Made by a program: the position numbers and the translations under genes | In this document: piece by piece, positions 11,317 through 22,372 of the stretch | Position numbering within the stretch: position 1 is the first letter of the stretch | Layout: each line of letters opens with the position of its first letter | The notes under the pieces: generated by a model | Told to the model about the DNA's origin: nothing | Database searches by the model: none | Seen by the model: only the letters and a program-made list of their open reading frames with translations | Assembly: GCA_024867545.1 (NCBI GenBank) | Contig: JANFNE010000011.1 | Span: 930,001 to 994,000 of the forward strand | Source: Phytopythium helicoides | Taxonomy: Eukaryota; Oomycota; Peronosporomycetes; Pythiales; Pythiaceae | DNA length: 64,000 nt | Reading direction: 5' to 3'

Positions 11317-13534
11317 ATGGACGGAGCGGCGGTGACTGAGGCGGCGACGCCCTCGCCCCCCGGGAGCAGCAGGGGCGGCCGGCGCTCGACCGCGAGCCGC
11401 GCGAGCGTCGTACGTCGAGGGAGTTGGAGCTGGCGCGACTTTGTGGCGCTCTGACGGGTTTTCGTGCCGCAGACGCCGGTGCTGCAGTTCTGGAAGGCGT
11501 TCGACCTGGACAGCAAGCGCGTGGCGCTCGACTCGCAGGGATCGGCCATGAAGACGGAGAAGGAGGCCAGCGTACGCTCGAGAAAGAAGCTCGCGGAGAC
11601 CACCAAGAACTTCCGCCGCCTCGGCGACTCGGAGAAGATCGCCGCGGTCGGAGGGCTGCTGCGCGCGTACCAGGAGGAGGTCGACAGCCTCACGCGGCGC
11701 GCCAAGTTCTCGGAGAACGCGTTCTTCATGCTCTACAAGGAGCTCTACGCCTGCGCCGGACCCCGTGGCGTCCCTGGAGATCGTCGCAGACATGAAGGTC
11801 GCAGAGATCGAGGAGGAGAACAAAAAGCTGCGGCGTGAGCTGCGAGATTACGAGACGGAGTTTGCCTCGCTCAAGAACCAGGACATCACGATCCGAAAGC
11901 TCGAGGAGCAGCTCAACGCCTCCACACAGGAGATGGATAACGCGATCCACGAGCAGGTAGAGAAGCGCACACAGGAGCTAGAAGCGCTGCTCGAATCAAA
12001 GCAGTCGGAGCTCAGTCAGCAGAAAATGAACTACGAGCGGCAGCTTGAGAACTCTCGCGCTGAGCTTCGTGAGGCGTTCAGTCGCTTGGATGCGATGCAG
12101 TCGGATTTGTTTGAGCACAAGCAGCGATCAGGATTGGCAAAGTCGACACTCGATGTGGAGATGGAGGCAATCTCGCAAGAGGCGATTTTGATGCAGACAT
12201 TGCAGCTAGAGAACAACCAGCTGAAGAAACAGCTCAACGATCTGCTGAGTGCATCGTCAGCGCCATTCAGCTCTTCAGACTCAGCTCTTGTCCGCGATGG
12301 TGCTAGCACCCTGTCGATTCGCGAGCGTCACGAGCAGGATGATCTGATCGCTACTCTTCGCCATGAAGTGTCCCAACTGAAAGAAGATCTGGTGCACGCC
12401 AACGCAAGCGCTGCATCGGAGAAGGCGCGCCTCGAGAAGGAGATTCGTGCCAACAAGCAAGCGGTTTCTGAGCTTGAGCAGGCTCTTGCTTCACGCCCAA
12501 CCACAGAACAGTACACTGACGTGGTTCGGCAACTCCGCGTCTTCCAGCAGTTGGAGTACAACATTGTCGATGAGGACGAAGGCGGTAGCGCGAACACTGA
12601 TTTTTCGAATGGTCGGAGACGCCGGCGATGGCATCACACCGTCCGAAGTGGAGAAGGTTCTCCTTTCTCGCGTGCGCCGCCTCGAGCACTCTCTTCATCA
12701 GCGCGAGCTCGAGCTACAGGAGCGATCGAATGAGCTTCAAATTGCCACGATGGAACTCGATGCCAAGAGAGCCAAGATTGACGAACAAGCTGCGCTTGTG
12801 CGCACGTTGGAGGAGACTGTCGCGTCGTTGGAAAAGGCCCGCAAATCAATGGGTCTTTTGCCGTCCGGAGGGTCCGGCGACATGGGATCGGAGATCCTTC
12901 TGGATGCCGTCGAAGATCATTTAGCCAGCTCTTCGAGCGAGTTGAACTGTGCTCGCATCTATCGTCGTCAAGCGGCTCAGTGATGGGTGGATCTGACAGC
13001 AAGATGCTGGAGATTGTGCGTGGCCAGCGTGACCGGTTCCGCGAGCGCATGAAGGAGCTACAAAGCGAGAAGACGCGCGTCGAGGAGCTTGCACAGTCGT
13101 ACAAGAGCTCGGTCGCGCGACTCGAGAACGACAACATGCAGTTGTACCACAAAATTCGGTATCTGCAAAGCTACCGAAGTACAGGCGGCGGTAGTGGATC
13201 TCGCGGCGCGAACCACCGCGTTGCTCCAGGTGCGCACGCCATGTCTGCGGCGCTAGAGGACGGTAACATTGGCGCCGGCGGTGACGTCGAGGCCAAGTAC
13301 CGCAACATCTACGAAGAAAAGATGAACCCGTTCGTGCAGTTCAACAAGATGGAGACGCAGCAGCGCTACACGAATCTGAATGTGGTGGACAAGATCCTGT
13401 TGAACAGCGCGCGGCTGTTCCTGGGTCACCGCATCACGCGCAACATCGCGTTCAGCTACATCCTGGTGCTGCACTTCCTCGTGTTCGCTACACTGTACAC
13501 GTTCATGCACGGGTGCGGCATCAGCAACGAGTGA
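11317..13534 (+). CDS. CASP: CASP-type golgin (CUX1-CASP / Coy1 family)
   Basis: A tail-anchored Golgi coiled-coil protein that tethers membranes in intra-Golgi retrograde transport. The N-terminus has the family segment VLQFWKAFDLDSKRVALDSQ; several hundred residues of heptad coiled coil follow; the C-terminus has the family block NPFVQFNKMETQQRY, DKILLNSARLFLGHR and one transmembrane helix near 13440-13510 ending eight residues from the stop. Exon 1 is 11317-11409; a 63-nt intron ends at 11472. +1 frame changes are needed near 11755 and 12605 (the second in a run of T). A further shift near 12925 is either one missing base or two extra ones. Family membership is secure because both ends match; the middle is generic coiled coil. 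Confidence 0.88.
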
Positions 13535-13690
13535 TCCGCCTTGAGATCTCGTAAGGACCCTGTCGAATGCATTTGAAAGTCTTTGAAGTGCCGTGCAACT
13601 CAAACACGCAGCAGCAGCTCTCATGTCCCGATGCTGAGGTGGACCACACCGCGCCGCGCCATCCATCACTGCCGCCACTCGGAATCCGGC

Positions 13691-14182
13691 ATGGCGCGCG
13701 CGTGGCAGACGCTGGGGCGCGCTGCGCTGTGGCTGCCCGTGGGCGTGGCGGTCAACTCGCTGCTGGTGAGCGTGGCGAGCGTCAAGGGCCGCTCGATGCA
13801 GCCGACGCTGAACGCAGGGCTGACGCAGAACACGGTGTGCGACCGCGTGCTGCTGGACAAGTTCTCGATCCGCTGGCGGCACAAGTACCAGCGCGGCGAC
13901 GTGGTGACGCTGGCGTCTCCGCAGGCGGCGGGCGAGACGCTCATCAAGCGCCTCGTGGGCATCGAGGGCGACGTGGTGCTGGACCGCGGCGGCCGCGTGC
14001 ACGTCATCCCTCCCGGCCGCTGCTGGGTCGAGGGCGACAGCCCCACCTTCAGCGACGACAGCGAGAAGTTCGGGCCCGTGCCGCTCGCGCTCATCGAAGC
14101 ACGCGTCGTCGCTGTCATCTGGCCGCCAGAGCACGCCAAGATGGTGCCGCGCGAGGTGCCGGAGGACCGCGTCAACGTGTAG
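13691..14182 (+). CDS. IMP2: Mitochondrial inner membrane protease subunit 2
   Basis: A 163-residue S26 serine peptidase of the IMP complex, which removes sorting signals from proteins delivered to the intermembrane space. The N-terminus has a hydrophobic membrane segment, followed by the catalytic serine in KGRSMQPTLN (GxSMxPT), the catalytic lysine in IKRLVGIEGD, and the family block GRCWVEGDSP with FGPVPLALIEARV. The length fits IMP2/IMMP2L. The upstream in-frame ATG at 13583 would add 36 residues without family similarity, so ATG 13691 is preferred. The gene is single-exon and undisturbed, unlike its left neighbours. It lies 156 bp after the CASP stop, on the same strand. Confidence 0.9.
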   Translation: MARAWQTLGRAALWLPVGVAVNSLLVSVASVKGRSMQPTLNAGLTQNTVCDRVLLDKFSIRWRHKYQRGDVVTLASPQAAGETLIKRLVGIEGDVVLDRGGRVHVIPPGRCWVEGDSPTFSDDSEKFGPVPLALIEARVVAVIWPPEHAKMVPREVPEDRVNV

Positions 14183-14909
14183 CTGTACGGTATCACAGCC
14201 TGCTAATAAACACTCGACATGTGGCGACTCTGCTTGGACTCAGCGACATGCGCGTGCGCCGCGATTGCTGGCCGACTTGTCTCGCGAGAGAGCGCGAACG
14301 AAGGCGGTGAATGCGGGGCGGGGCGACACTACCGAGAGAGCCGCTGGAAGCGATTTGCCCCTCCGCGTGACAAGCGATCGCGATCGCAGCGTATCCATCA
14401 CCCGCGCAGGAATCCAGACCGCCGCGCAGTCGCCCCTGCTTGCTGACGGCTGATGAAATCCCCGCTGCTTGCGTGCATGCGTGCAGTGTTCTCCTGTTCT
14501 CCTGACGAGCGTGTGTCGCCTGTCAACCTCGGTGAGCTGAGCAGGCAGTCGGTCAGCGGCCATCGGAACGCTGCTGCGGCACGAACTCGCATAGACGCCG
14601 CGGTGGGGACAGAGACGACGCCGTGAGTCTCGTTGAACGCAACTTGACGCCTTCGGTCTCCTCTCAGCGGATGTCGTGACAAGGCAAGTCATCGAGAAAT
14701 CGCCGCTGCATGGTCTGCCGGCCGGCTCGCCGCATTGAGGACGCCGTGAGCTCCTCGGCGACGACGAATGCTATGTGGAACGCGAGGCGGGGGTAGACGG
14801 AAAAGGCTACGGATTGATTGCAACGTACATATGAAGCTCTATAATACACTACGCTTGGAGTGGGGAGGCTTGGCACGACGCGGTCGGCCGATAGATAAGG
14901 GGAAATACG
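14183..14909. other. Intergenic, 727 bp, nothing recognised
   Basis: Between the IMP2 stop and the 3' end of the FYVE gene. Short open frames exist on both strands, but none shows a domain, a family motif or convincing exon joins. No tRNA-like cloverleaf, terminal repeat or strong hairpin was seen. Confidence 0.5.
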
Positions 14910-15683
14910 TTAGCTGGTGTAGTAGCGGCGGATCTTGGCCGAGTCTGCCTGGCTGATGAGCGCGTTGGTCTTGCAGTCGATGGAGCAGAAGCCGGGCGTG
15001 GAGGTCATGGACTTGAGGAAGGCGCGCGCGCAGTTGCTGCACTTGACCGTGTCCGAGTGGATGGCCGTGCCGTACTGGGAGACGCGGTCGAGGCAGACCT
15101 CATCGCTGAGGATGTAGAAAGCCGCGCGTGCGGATGCCGAGCCGTTGACCGCAGGCTTGAGCGTCACATACCCAGCACTGACGACGCGTCCGAAGAGCGC
15201 CGCGCAGCGCGAGCGGTTGCGCGCGAGCCCTGCGTCTGCGAGCCACGAGACGGCCTCGGACTTGAGAAAGTACTGGTACATGAGCTTGTCGCGCTTGTCC
15301 CTCGAGTTGAGCGCGATGACCTCGACGGCCTGGAAGACGACCTGCTCCTCAACATCCTCGCCCTCTCCGTCGGAGCTCGACTCGGCCAGCAGCAGCAGCG
15401 CGTTGCTCTCTGGCTCTGGGCTCGCAGCAGCGGCCTCGCTCGGCTTGTGGCACCGCTGGCAGACGCGCACCGGGTCGGCGTACCCGAGCTCCGGCAGCGC
15501 GCCCAGGTGCGGCGAGCAGGCGGCGCACACGAGCTCTCCGCACGCGCGGCAGTGGTGGCGGCGCACGAACATGGAGAACTGCTGGCCGCAGCAGAGGCAC
15601 GAGGCGCTCGCGCCGTCCGGACGCCACGCGGGCTTGCCGTCGGCGCGGCGCAGGGCGGGGGACGCGCACGCGGGGGCGCCCAT
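14910..15683 (-). CDS. FYVE zinc-finger protein with DEP-like and second zinc-binding segment
   Basis: A 257-residue protein. The FYVE finger is near the N-terminus: WRPDGASASC, then RRHHCRACGELVC and ending RVCQRC. The R(R/K)HHCR motif is the phosphatidylinositol 3-phosphate contact, so the protein should sit on endosomes. After an acidic Ser/Glu-rich linker, residues around 140-190 (KSEAVSWLADAGLARNRSRC ... GYV) resemble a DEP domain. The C-terminus has CSNC ... FCSIDC, a possible small zinc site. The frame is clean and intronless from ATG 15683 to the stop at 14910. FYVE-DEP combinations occur in oomycetes, but I cannot place this one with a named orthologue. Confidence 0.82.
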   Translation of the reverse strand: MGAPACASPALRRADGKPAWRPDGASASCLCCGQQFSMFVRRHHCRACGELVCAACSPHLGALPELGYADPVRVCQRCHKPSEAAAASPEPESNALLLLAESSSDGEGEDVEEQVVFQAVEVIALNSRDKRDKLMYQYFLKSEAVSWLADAGLARNRSRCAALFGRVVSAGYVTLKPAVNGSASARAAFYILSDEVCLDRVSQYGTAIHSDTVKCSNCARAFLKSMTSTPGFCSIDCKTNALISQADSAKIRRYYTS

Positions 15684-17519
15684 TACTACTCGGGGAGTGT
15701 ACTAGTACGCGCGAATATCTGGGTGCGCGGCGCGGGGCAAATGGAGAAGTGAGAGCGAGGTGACCCACTCGCCACCGCCGCCGCCGCCGCGGGTGTCGGG
15801 ATGCACCGGCGTTGCAAAGCGCCGCGGGAACCTACCGTACGAGAGGAGTACCTACCCGCGGAGCTTGCGGATTGTATAGGGAGGCGATGATTTGCGTCCG
15901 CCCGGCAGATGCGGATGGGCGCCTCGATTTACGATGGACTGTCTGACCGACGCGCTCCTCCTCCCCCCGTCGCCCATCCTCCGGCTTTCTACTGCCAAAA
16001 TGCATACTATAACGTATCTGGAAGAGTGGACGCCAGCCACTAAGACCACGGAAAACCTGCGAGAATACATCTCGACTGCCTCCCCAACATCTCGCTTTCG
16101 CTATGCAAGACTCAACAACTGGCGCTGATTATTGGACGGCGCCGTACCGTAAAACGCGACACGAAAAAGCTGGAGCAGAAGAGCCGGAGGATAATCTACG
16201 GTACAAAACCGGATCCGCCGCTCAGTATCGAGCTCGAAGGTACCCATGCATAAAGGGGTGAAAGTGATGCCGCCCGAGCCGATCAGATCGCAGCGCGGGC
16301 GGTGCTGCGCCAGTGGCACGTTGCCCCCCACCGCGCCGCGCTCGCCAGCCATTCATCGCCGAGATTGAGATGGATCGAGTCCATCGCTGAAGCTTGTCGC
16401 ACCGGACTGCAGTCTTCAATTTGAAGCTGCCGTTGCAGAGAGCGTCGGCGAGCCGCGCTGCCGAGCGCCTGATGCAGCGCAGCGGCTGAGCCTAAGGAGC
16501 CTTTCACGCCACGACACTGTAGCGATACATGTAACTGTGCAGGGCTCCGGCCTTGAGGGCAGCCACGACGATCTACATCTATCTGGTACACTGTACGCAC
16601 ACTGCACTGCACTGCACTGTGCAGCTTTTGTATCTGCACCCAGCACAGCGAAAGTGAAGTGGCACTCTCGAGGCTGCGCAATGAGGAGCTGCAGTGTGCA
16701 AACCAGTGAAGCGCAGTCCAGGCTCCCGCCCGCCCATCCACAGGGACTGACGGACTGAACACTGCGCAGAGCTGACCGCCGAGGCAGCCAAGCGGTGCGC
16801 TCGGGATTTGACGCGTGTAAGCGCGCTCAACACCGGCACTCCCTGATCTCGTGATTCGTTTTCAAAGTGGCGTCTGCATACTCCACACACGCTCGTGAAC
16901 ATCATCTATGAAAATCGTTGGGGCGACGGAGGCTTTTGTCCGGTGCTTTTTTTCTTGCGGGTTTTCGGTAGGCAGCCTGACTTCAAGCTGCAAGGCACAC
17001 ACACAACACGTGGGGATGGGGCTCACGACGGCCCCCACTCACTCACTCGCAGTCGACGTTGGCCCTGGTCATGCCCAGTTAGCAAGCGCCGAAAACTACG
17101 GTGCCGCTGGTACAGTAGCGTACATCGTAAGCGAATGCGCAACGTGCTTACGATACGCTTCCCCGGGATGTGGTGGGCGACCAATTCCTTCCCGGTGTCG
17201 AGGCCGTCAGCAGCTCGCTTGCAGACTTCAGTGTACCGTAGATTGTTGCTGCATTGTTCAGTTCGCGTTCATTTGTGACGGCGGCGACGTCACGCCGTTC
17301 TCAGATCGGCCACGTACGTCACGGTCTCCGGTGCTTGACGAGTGTATCCACTTGCAGTCACTTCGATTGGCAATTCGATTGCCAATCCGCCGGTCTCTGC
17401 CAGTGTTCACAGTGGCACCAGCTCGCATTCATCGACTGTAAACGAACGCCTCGTGAGCTCTCAGCACTCACTTCGCGTGTAGACGAACGCCCTCAAGGTT
17501 CCCACTCTCCTCGCCTCGA
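15684..17519. other. Intergenic, 1.8 kb, no gene supported
   Basis: The longest unassigned stretch. It is upstream of the FYVE gene (-) and beyond the 3' end of the LRR/EF-hand gene (-). Open frames of 70-180 codons occur on both strands, but they overlap one another, lack recognised motifs, and do not join by plausible introns. It contains a short (TGCAC)n run near 16600-16622 and a perfect 10-bp-arm inverted repeat at 17365-17387. No tRNA or 5S RNA was recognised. It may hold UTRs, regulatory DNA or a non-coding transcript. Confidence 0.5.
17365..17387. repeat. Perfect inverted repeat with paired ATTGG/CCAAT boxes
   Basis: Arms GATTGGCAAT (17365-17374) and ATTGCCAATC (17378-17387) are exact reverse complements around the 3-nt loop TCG. 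Each arm carries a CCAAT-box core in opposite orientation. It sits 130 bp beyond the 3' end of the LRR/EF-hand gene in an otherwise empty region. It could be a NF-Y type site or an RNA hairpin; only the symmetry is seen. Confidence 0.6.
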
Positions 17520-20500
17520 TCAGCGATCAGGCCTCATACGCAGTAGAGCCGCGTGCCGCACAACGTCCTGGACAAGAGGGCTCGGCGCGCTGAGAGCACT
17601 GGAGCGCACCCTCGCTCGGGTCCCTGCGTTGTACTCGAGCACCAAATAGCCCGAGCGGTTGACGCCGCCGTCGTCGTCGTCTTTCCCGGGGCGGTCCTCC
17701 TTCTCCCAGCGCACGGGCAGCTTCCAGCCGGGGATGCCCGGCTCGCCCCGTGTGGCCGAGAAACTCTGGTTGACCCAGTTCTCTCCCGGCTCGGCGATCG
17801 CGAGCGCCACGAGGATCTTGGTCATCTCACGCTCGTCGCACACCGACAGGTCCAACTCGTAGCGACGCTCGGGTGCCATCGGGTTCACAACGTTCAGCCA
17901 CCCGAGCGCGCTGCACGAGGAACCGTCGGTCGTCCTCGCCCAACGCGTCCACGATCCGGTGGAAACCGTCTAGGTCGATGACTCGCGAGAACAGTACGCG
18001 AGCCGTCTCGGGACGAGCGCGGAACGCTGCAGGGCATGCAGGCCACGATTTGCGCTGCCTGCACGCTAGACAGCCACCGGTCACACACGGCTGCCTCGAG
18101 CTGCACGAGCTGCAGCGCCACCAGATCACGTGTTGCTCCGGAGAGCTGCGCCATTGATGGATCACTCGCCAGCATCTTCCAGCCACGCCGCAGCACAGAT
18201 GTCCGCGTACGAGCCCAGCCGCCAGACTTATGGTCGTCTCTCTCGCTACTGCCTAAGCTGCTCTGTGCTGCTGTTAGAGTCATCACCACTGAGACTGTCC
18301 ATGACAACGTCAATCTGCAGTGCATCAATCAGCTGCCGGAAGCGTCGATCGCTCATGGGACGTGTGCCACGGCGAGGACGCGTCGTGCTGACGTAGTCGA
18401 AGCAAAGTTTACCGCGTGCGGGAAGTGCGCGGAAGAAGGCGCTGGAGAGCACTACAGGCTTGCCGTCCAGCTCTTCATTCCGAAAGTTCTCCCAGTTGCC
18501 ATGCTGCGATGTGTCGCCACGCTTAGACCGCAACTTTGAAAACAGCTTCTCGCTTTGCGCCACCTCGGCTAGCCTGCGCAACGCGATGCGGTCCTTGCCG
18601 CGAGCCAGGTCGAACGAGTAGTGTGCAGTAGGATTACCTAGCGTGACCGAGTACGCACTGCCCATTTCTCGCTTGAGTCGGCACCGCTGTGGCAACGACA
18701 GCGTACGGGACACGAGCACTTGTGCCTCGCGCACAGTCAGCATTTGAGGTAGCAATACGGCCACATTGGCGATGCAGAGATCCTCGCTGTCTAGATATCC
18801 GCAAGCTCTCAATAGCTCGTGAGCTTGAGCAGCAGTAAAGAGCATCTCCGAATCGCGCACAGCGGTGAGGAACAGCTCGTCGCGCTCACCCAGCGGAATG
18901 TGCGATCCCGCGATGTTCGAGATGAGGTGTTCAAGCCCACGGGCTGGTATTTTCCCCACACGATCAGCTTCCTCACTCGTTGCAAACGATTCCCGGTCGT
19001 AGACAAAGTCGACCTCCAAAAAGCCCGTGTCAGGGATCACCCATGGTTTCTGCGTTGAGGAGTCAAGCATGACAACGGGTGGTACTAGACAGTCGATTCC
19101 TTCGCTCGTGGTGGTAGGACTAGAGGCGGTATCAGGCAACTGAAGTTCTCGGGTGATACGATCTAGCAGCATTCCCTTGATGAATTCAATGAATTCCGCT
19201 TCCTCCATCTCACCATCTCCAGTCAGGTCAAATAGCGCGACAGCTTCCAGAATATCTTGCTCATTATACTGGTGCAAACCTAGCAGCTTTAATGCCTCCT
19301 CGACTTCGTCCACGTCAATCTTCCCAGACCCGTCAGCATCTACAAGTCGAAAAATGGCATGGAAGAAGAAACCCGCAAACTCACGCTGCTCAAGAAAGCC
19401 CGAGCTGTTGTAGTCAAACTGATCAAACACTCTGGCAACCTGCTCTTCACCAGGAAACAACCCTATGCGATTGAGTACCGCGAGAACTTCACCGCAGTCG
19501 ATCGAGCCCGAGTTATCATGGTCAATGTGGCTGAACAGCAGCTCAATCCCTTTTGTTCTCGAGGTCGTTCTCATCATCTGGAGACGGTGACGACAGAACT
19601 GGGAACGTGTCTTTTGGCGTCTTGGGTGCAGTCTCTTTTCTTATCAGCGAAATACTACGCTTGCCTGCTGCAGATGTTGCATTGGGCCGATATTCAATGC
19701 GTAGGAAGCGGCAGCCTCTACGAGCAGCAGCCAGTCGTACGAGCTCCATAATGATCATCCTGTCATAAGCCTCGCTCAAATGGAGCTGGTATCTTCCAGA
19801 GGGGTTACGAATGTCGAATACGCGCGACGAGAGTGCGTTATACACCGGCAGACCCTACCAAATTCACGTCCGAATCAGTATTGGAGCCGCCGTTCCCAGT
19901 TTGCTTGCCTTTTACTGCAGGTGGTCCTTTTGGCACGCCTCCAGATAGACTATTACCTGATGAAGGTTTATCTGTCATGGACGGAGCAGGGTTTTCGGTT
20001 ATGCTTGCACTACTTGTTCGAGTGCTCAAGTTGCAGCCACTCAGTCCAATTACGAGCTCGAACTCGCTTGTGTTCCCTGTTATCGCCAGTAACAGAGCCT
20101 GACCCCCTTCTCGTCCAATGGCGTTCCCATTCATCTGTAGCGATCGTAGAGTCCGTGTTGTCCGAACCGCTGTGGCTAGAACCATAGCTCCCTTAAACCC
20201 CACGCTGTTTGCCGACAAATCGAGCACTCGAAGCACGCGATTAAAGCGCAGAGCTTCACCTAATGCCATAGCACCAGCATCTCCACAGCCATTGTACGCA
20301 AGGTTCAGCTCTACAAGTGTTCCGTTATCTCGAAGCGATCGCGCAACTTCAATGCTACTGCCTAGACGCAAGAAGTTCCAAGAAATGTCGAGTTTCGCGA
20401 GAACGAGGTTTACACGCAGCATGTTTGCGATGGCTTCACCACCTGTGACAAATGACGGTCGCACCACATTGAGAGTCTCCAGCTTGCCTATCCCATTTCT

Positions 20501-21986
20501 GCTCATGCACAGCGTCCGAATCGACAAATTCTTTTCAAATGCCGTCATAAAGGCAGCACACTCGCGGTCATCGATGTCCGCACTGTCTACCAGGAGGGTA
20601 CGCAGCATACAATGGGAAGAGACGATATATGCCCGAAGTGTCTGTGCGCTCCTTGAGCCAATCTCGTTCTGCGAAATATCCAATCTAGTTAGCCGGAGCA
20701 TAGTGCTGCCCGGAATATATGGACTTCAGCAGCGTGTCTAATCCAGCATCGCTGAGCCGATTATCGCGCACGAGAATTTCCTCGACAAAAGGCAGTTCTC
20801 GCTCGAGGCATGCTGCAAATTCCGCAATAAATTCGTCACCGAGTGACTGAAAAGAAAAGTCGAAAGTGGTGGTGGGTTGGTCTCTCAACAAGAATGGCAC
20901 TGCTAATCGGGGATGTGCTACACACCCAGCCAAGAAATGAGAGCGAGGTGAGAGTGAGTCCCGCGTGGGCAAATGGCAAGCACCGTCATCAACGTGCCTC
21001 GAGCTCGATGGGAGGCCAGAAGAAGGTGATGGCTTGAGTGCGGCTGACATCTGCTGGAGCTCTCGAGTCGACGGAACTTTGGCACAAACGAGGTAGATAC
21101 TTCGTCATCATCGTTGTCGACTTGTAGCTGACGATTTTGTGTATCAAGTATGCTCTTACTGGTATTGGGTGATCTCTCTTCAACTTCCGTTTGATCTGCT
21201 GCAACAAATAGGTACGGACGCGAGTAAAGTGCTCGATAACGAGCGTAGAATGAACCACGCGCACGCTCGCCAAAGTAATGGTCACTATGTGCAATGTCCC
21301 CCACCTCTTCTTCAGATAGCCTCCGCCTACGTGGTGCATGCTCAACGTGAACCTCGGGGGTGCTGTTGGTTGCCAAGCGGATAATTGGGCCGTTCACTGT
21401 TTGTCTACCATGACGTTTTGAGCTGATTACAGGTGTCGCCTTCGGGCTGGTTAGTGCAGCTAGTTTGCACGTGTCGTGACTCTTGTAGTTACTCGAAATC
21501 CTACTACCGTCAACTGATGCAGCACCTTCACTGTGAGTGTCATCTTCATCATTGTCAGTGGAAGTCTCCAAAGCTGAGGTGCTTTTTGTGTTATTATCAC
21601 TCGTCAGGACTCGGGTTTTCTCGCTTATCCTGAATTCAGCGTGTGAAACCGACTTGGTCAGCTTTCCTTTCGCACCTGACGAGTCTCGCCTTAGTGTCTG
21701 CTCAAATGGGACGACTCTAGACCGAGCGCCACTGTTTGGTCTAGCTTGTGATAATCGTCCAGATGCTTGCCCACCACCCAAGGCAGGGTTTTTCGTCATT
21801 AGAGCTCTCATCCGTATCAGCCTGATCTGGATCCGCCATAAGCTGTATCGTCCGTAAGTATCGGTAGCGGTGTCGTAAAGGTCGGAGCTCAGTAGGTATC
21901 TCGAGGGGTGGGTCTGGTTGCATCGGCTCTGGGGGAAGAGCGGATACCGGTGCGGCATCTTGGAACGAATTGCTGCGCTCAGACAT
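17520..21986 (-). CDS. Large LRR and EF-hand protein, unknown function
   Basis: A protein of roughly 1,450 residues. After a 300-residue disordered N-terminus come ribonuclease-inhibitor-type LRRs (20800-19950; for example LRVLDLSANSVGFKGAM), then four EF-hand-like segments (19560-19150) with calcium loops such as DHDNSGSIDCGE and DADGSGKIDVDE, then about 450 residues without a recognised domain, including a C-terminal block YELDLSVCDEREMTKILV. Frame changes of +1 are needed near 21785, 20715, 19850, 19550, 18250, 18015 and 17905; one near 21075 is a missing base or two extra ones. The whole is treated as one gene because each junction continues the sequence smoothly and no new promoter-like gap or start is needed. 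Calcium-regulated scaffolding is inferred. It could also be two adjacent genes (LRR, and EF-hand plus tail). Confidence 0.65.
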
Positions 21987-22372
21987 TATTCAAATGAATC
22001 AGGCAACAACAAGAGAAAGCTATTGGACTCACCGATACCAGTCGACTCGTTTTCGAGCACGATAGACTGGATCCTCTACAGGCTTCAGCGTTAATGATGT
22101 TGCCCTAATCGATGCATCTCCTACATCTGTACAGCTTTGTCCAGCATGGACTGATGTTTTCATGACCAATATCGCATCAATCAGCACGTTGCACGCAATG
22201 CTTGCAACAATTGCCGCCAGTATTTTTGGTCTATTCTGAAATTGGACGAATCCGATTTCGTCCGGGGGTTTGTCGTGAACGGTCGTGGACTCTCTCTCTC
22301 TCTCTCTCTCTCGACTTTGTGCAGAGAGATCTGCCTGGGCAGTTGTGGGATCCGTGATTGCCCTAGTTCAAA
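21987..22372. promoter_or_regulatory. Divergent promoter region with (CT)n run
   Basis: A 386-bp gap between two LRR genes transcribed away from each other. It contains a CT dinucleotide run of about 12 units at 22289-22312, about 60 bp before the + strand ATG. Polypyrimidine runs are common next to transcription starts. No other element is claimed. Confidence 0.45.

Noticed and set aside
1829..12610. Tiny introns or spliced exons to explain the frame changes
   Set aside because: At each site the two frames abut with one surplus base; no GT-AG pair at usable spacing, while true introns nearby are 55-80 nt with clear ends.
13253..14134. A 293-codon - strand frame rich in His, Arg and Ala
   Set aside because: Shadow of the CASP 3' end and of IMP2, both of which are well supported.
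16595..16625. Telomere- or satellite-like repeat at the TGCAC run
   Set aside because: Only about four short units; ordinary simple sequence.
1829..21990. Programmed +1 frameshifting as in Euplotes
   Set aside because: Junction sequences share no slippery codon-stop pair, and many genes nearby have none.
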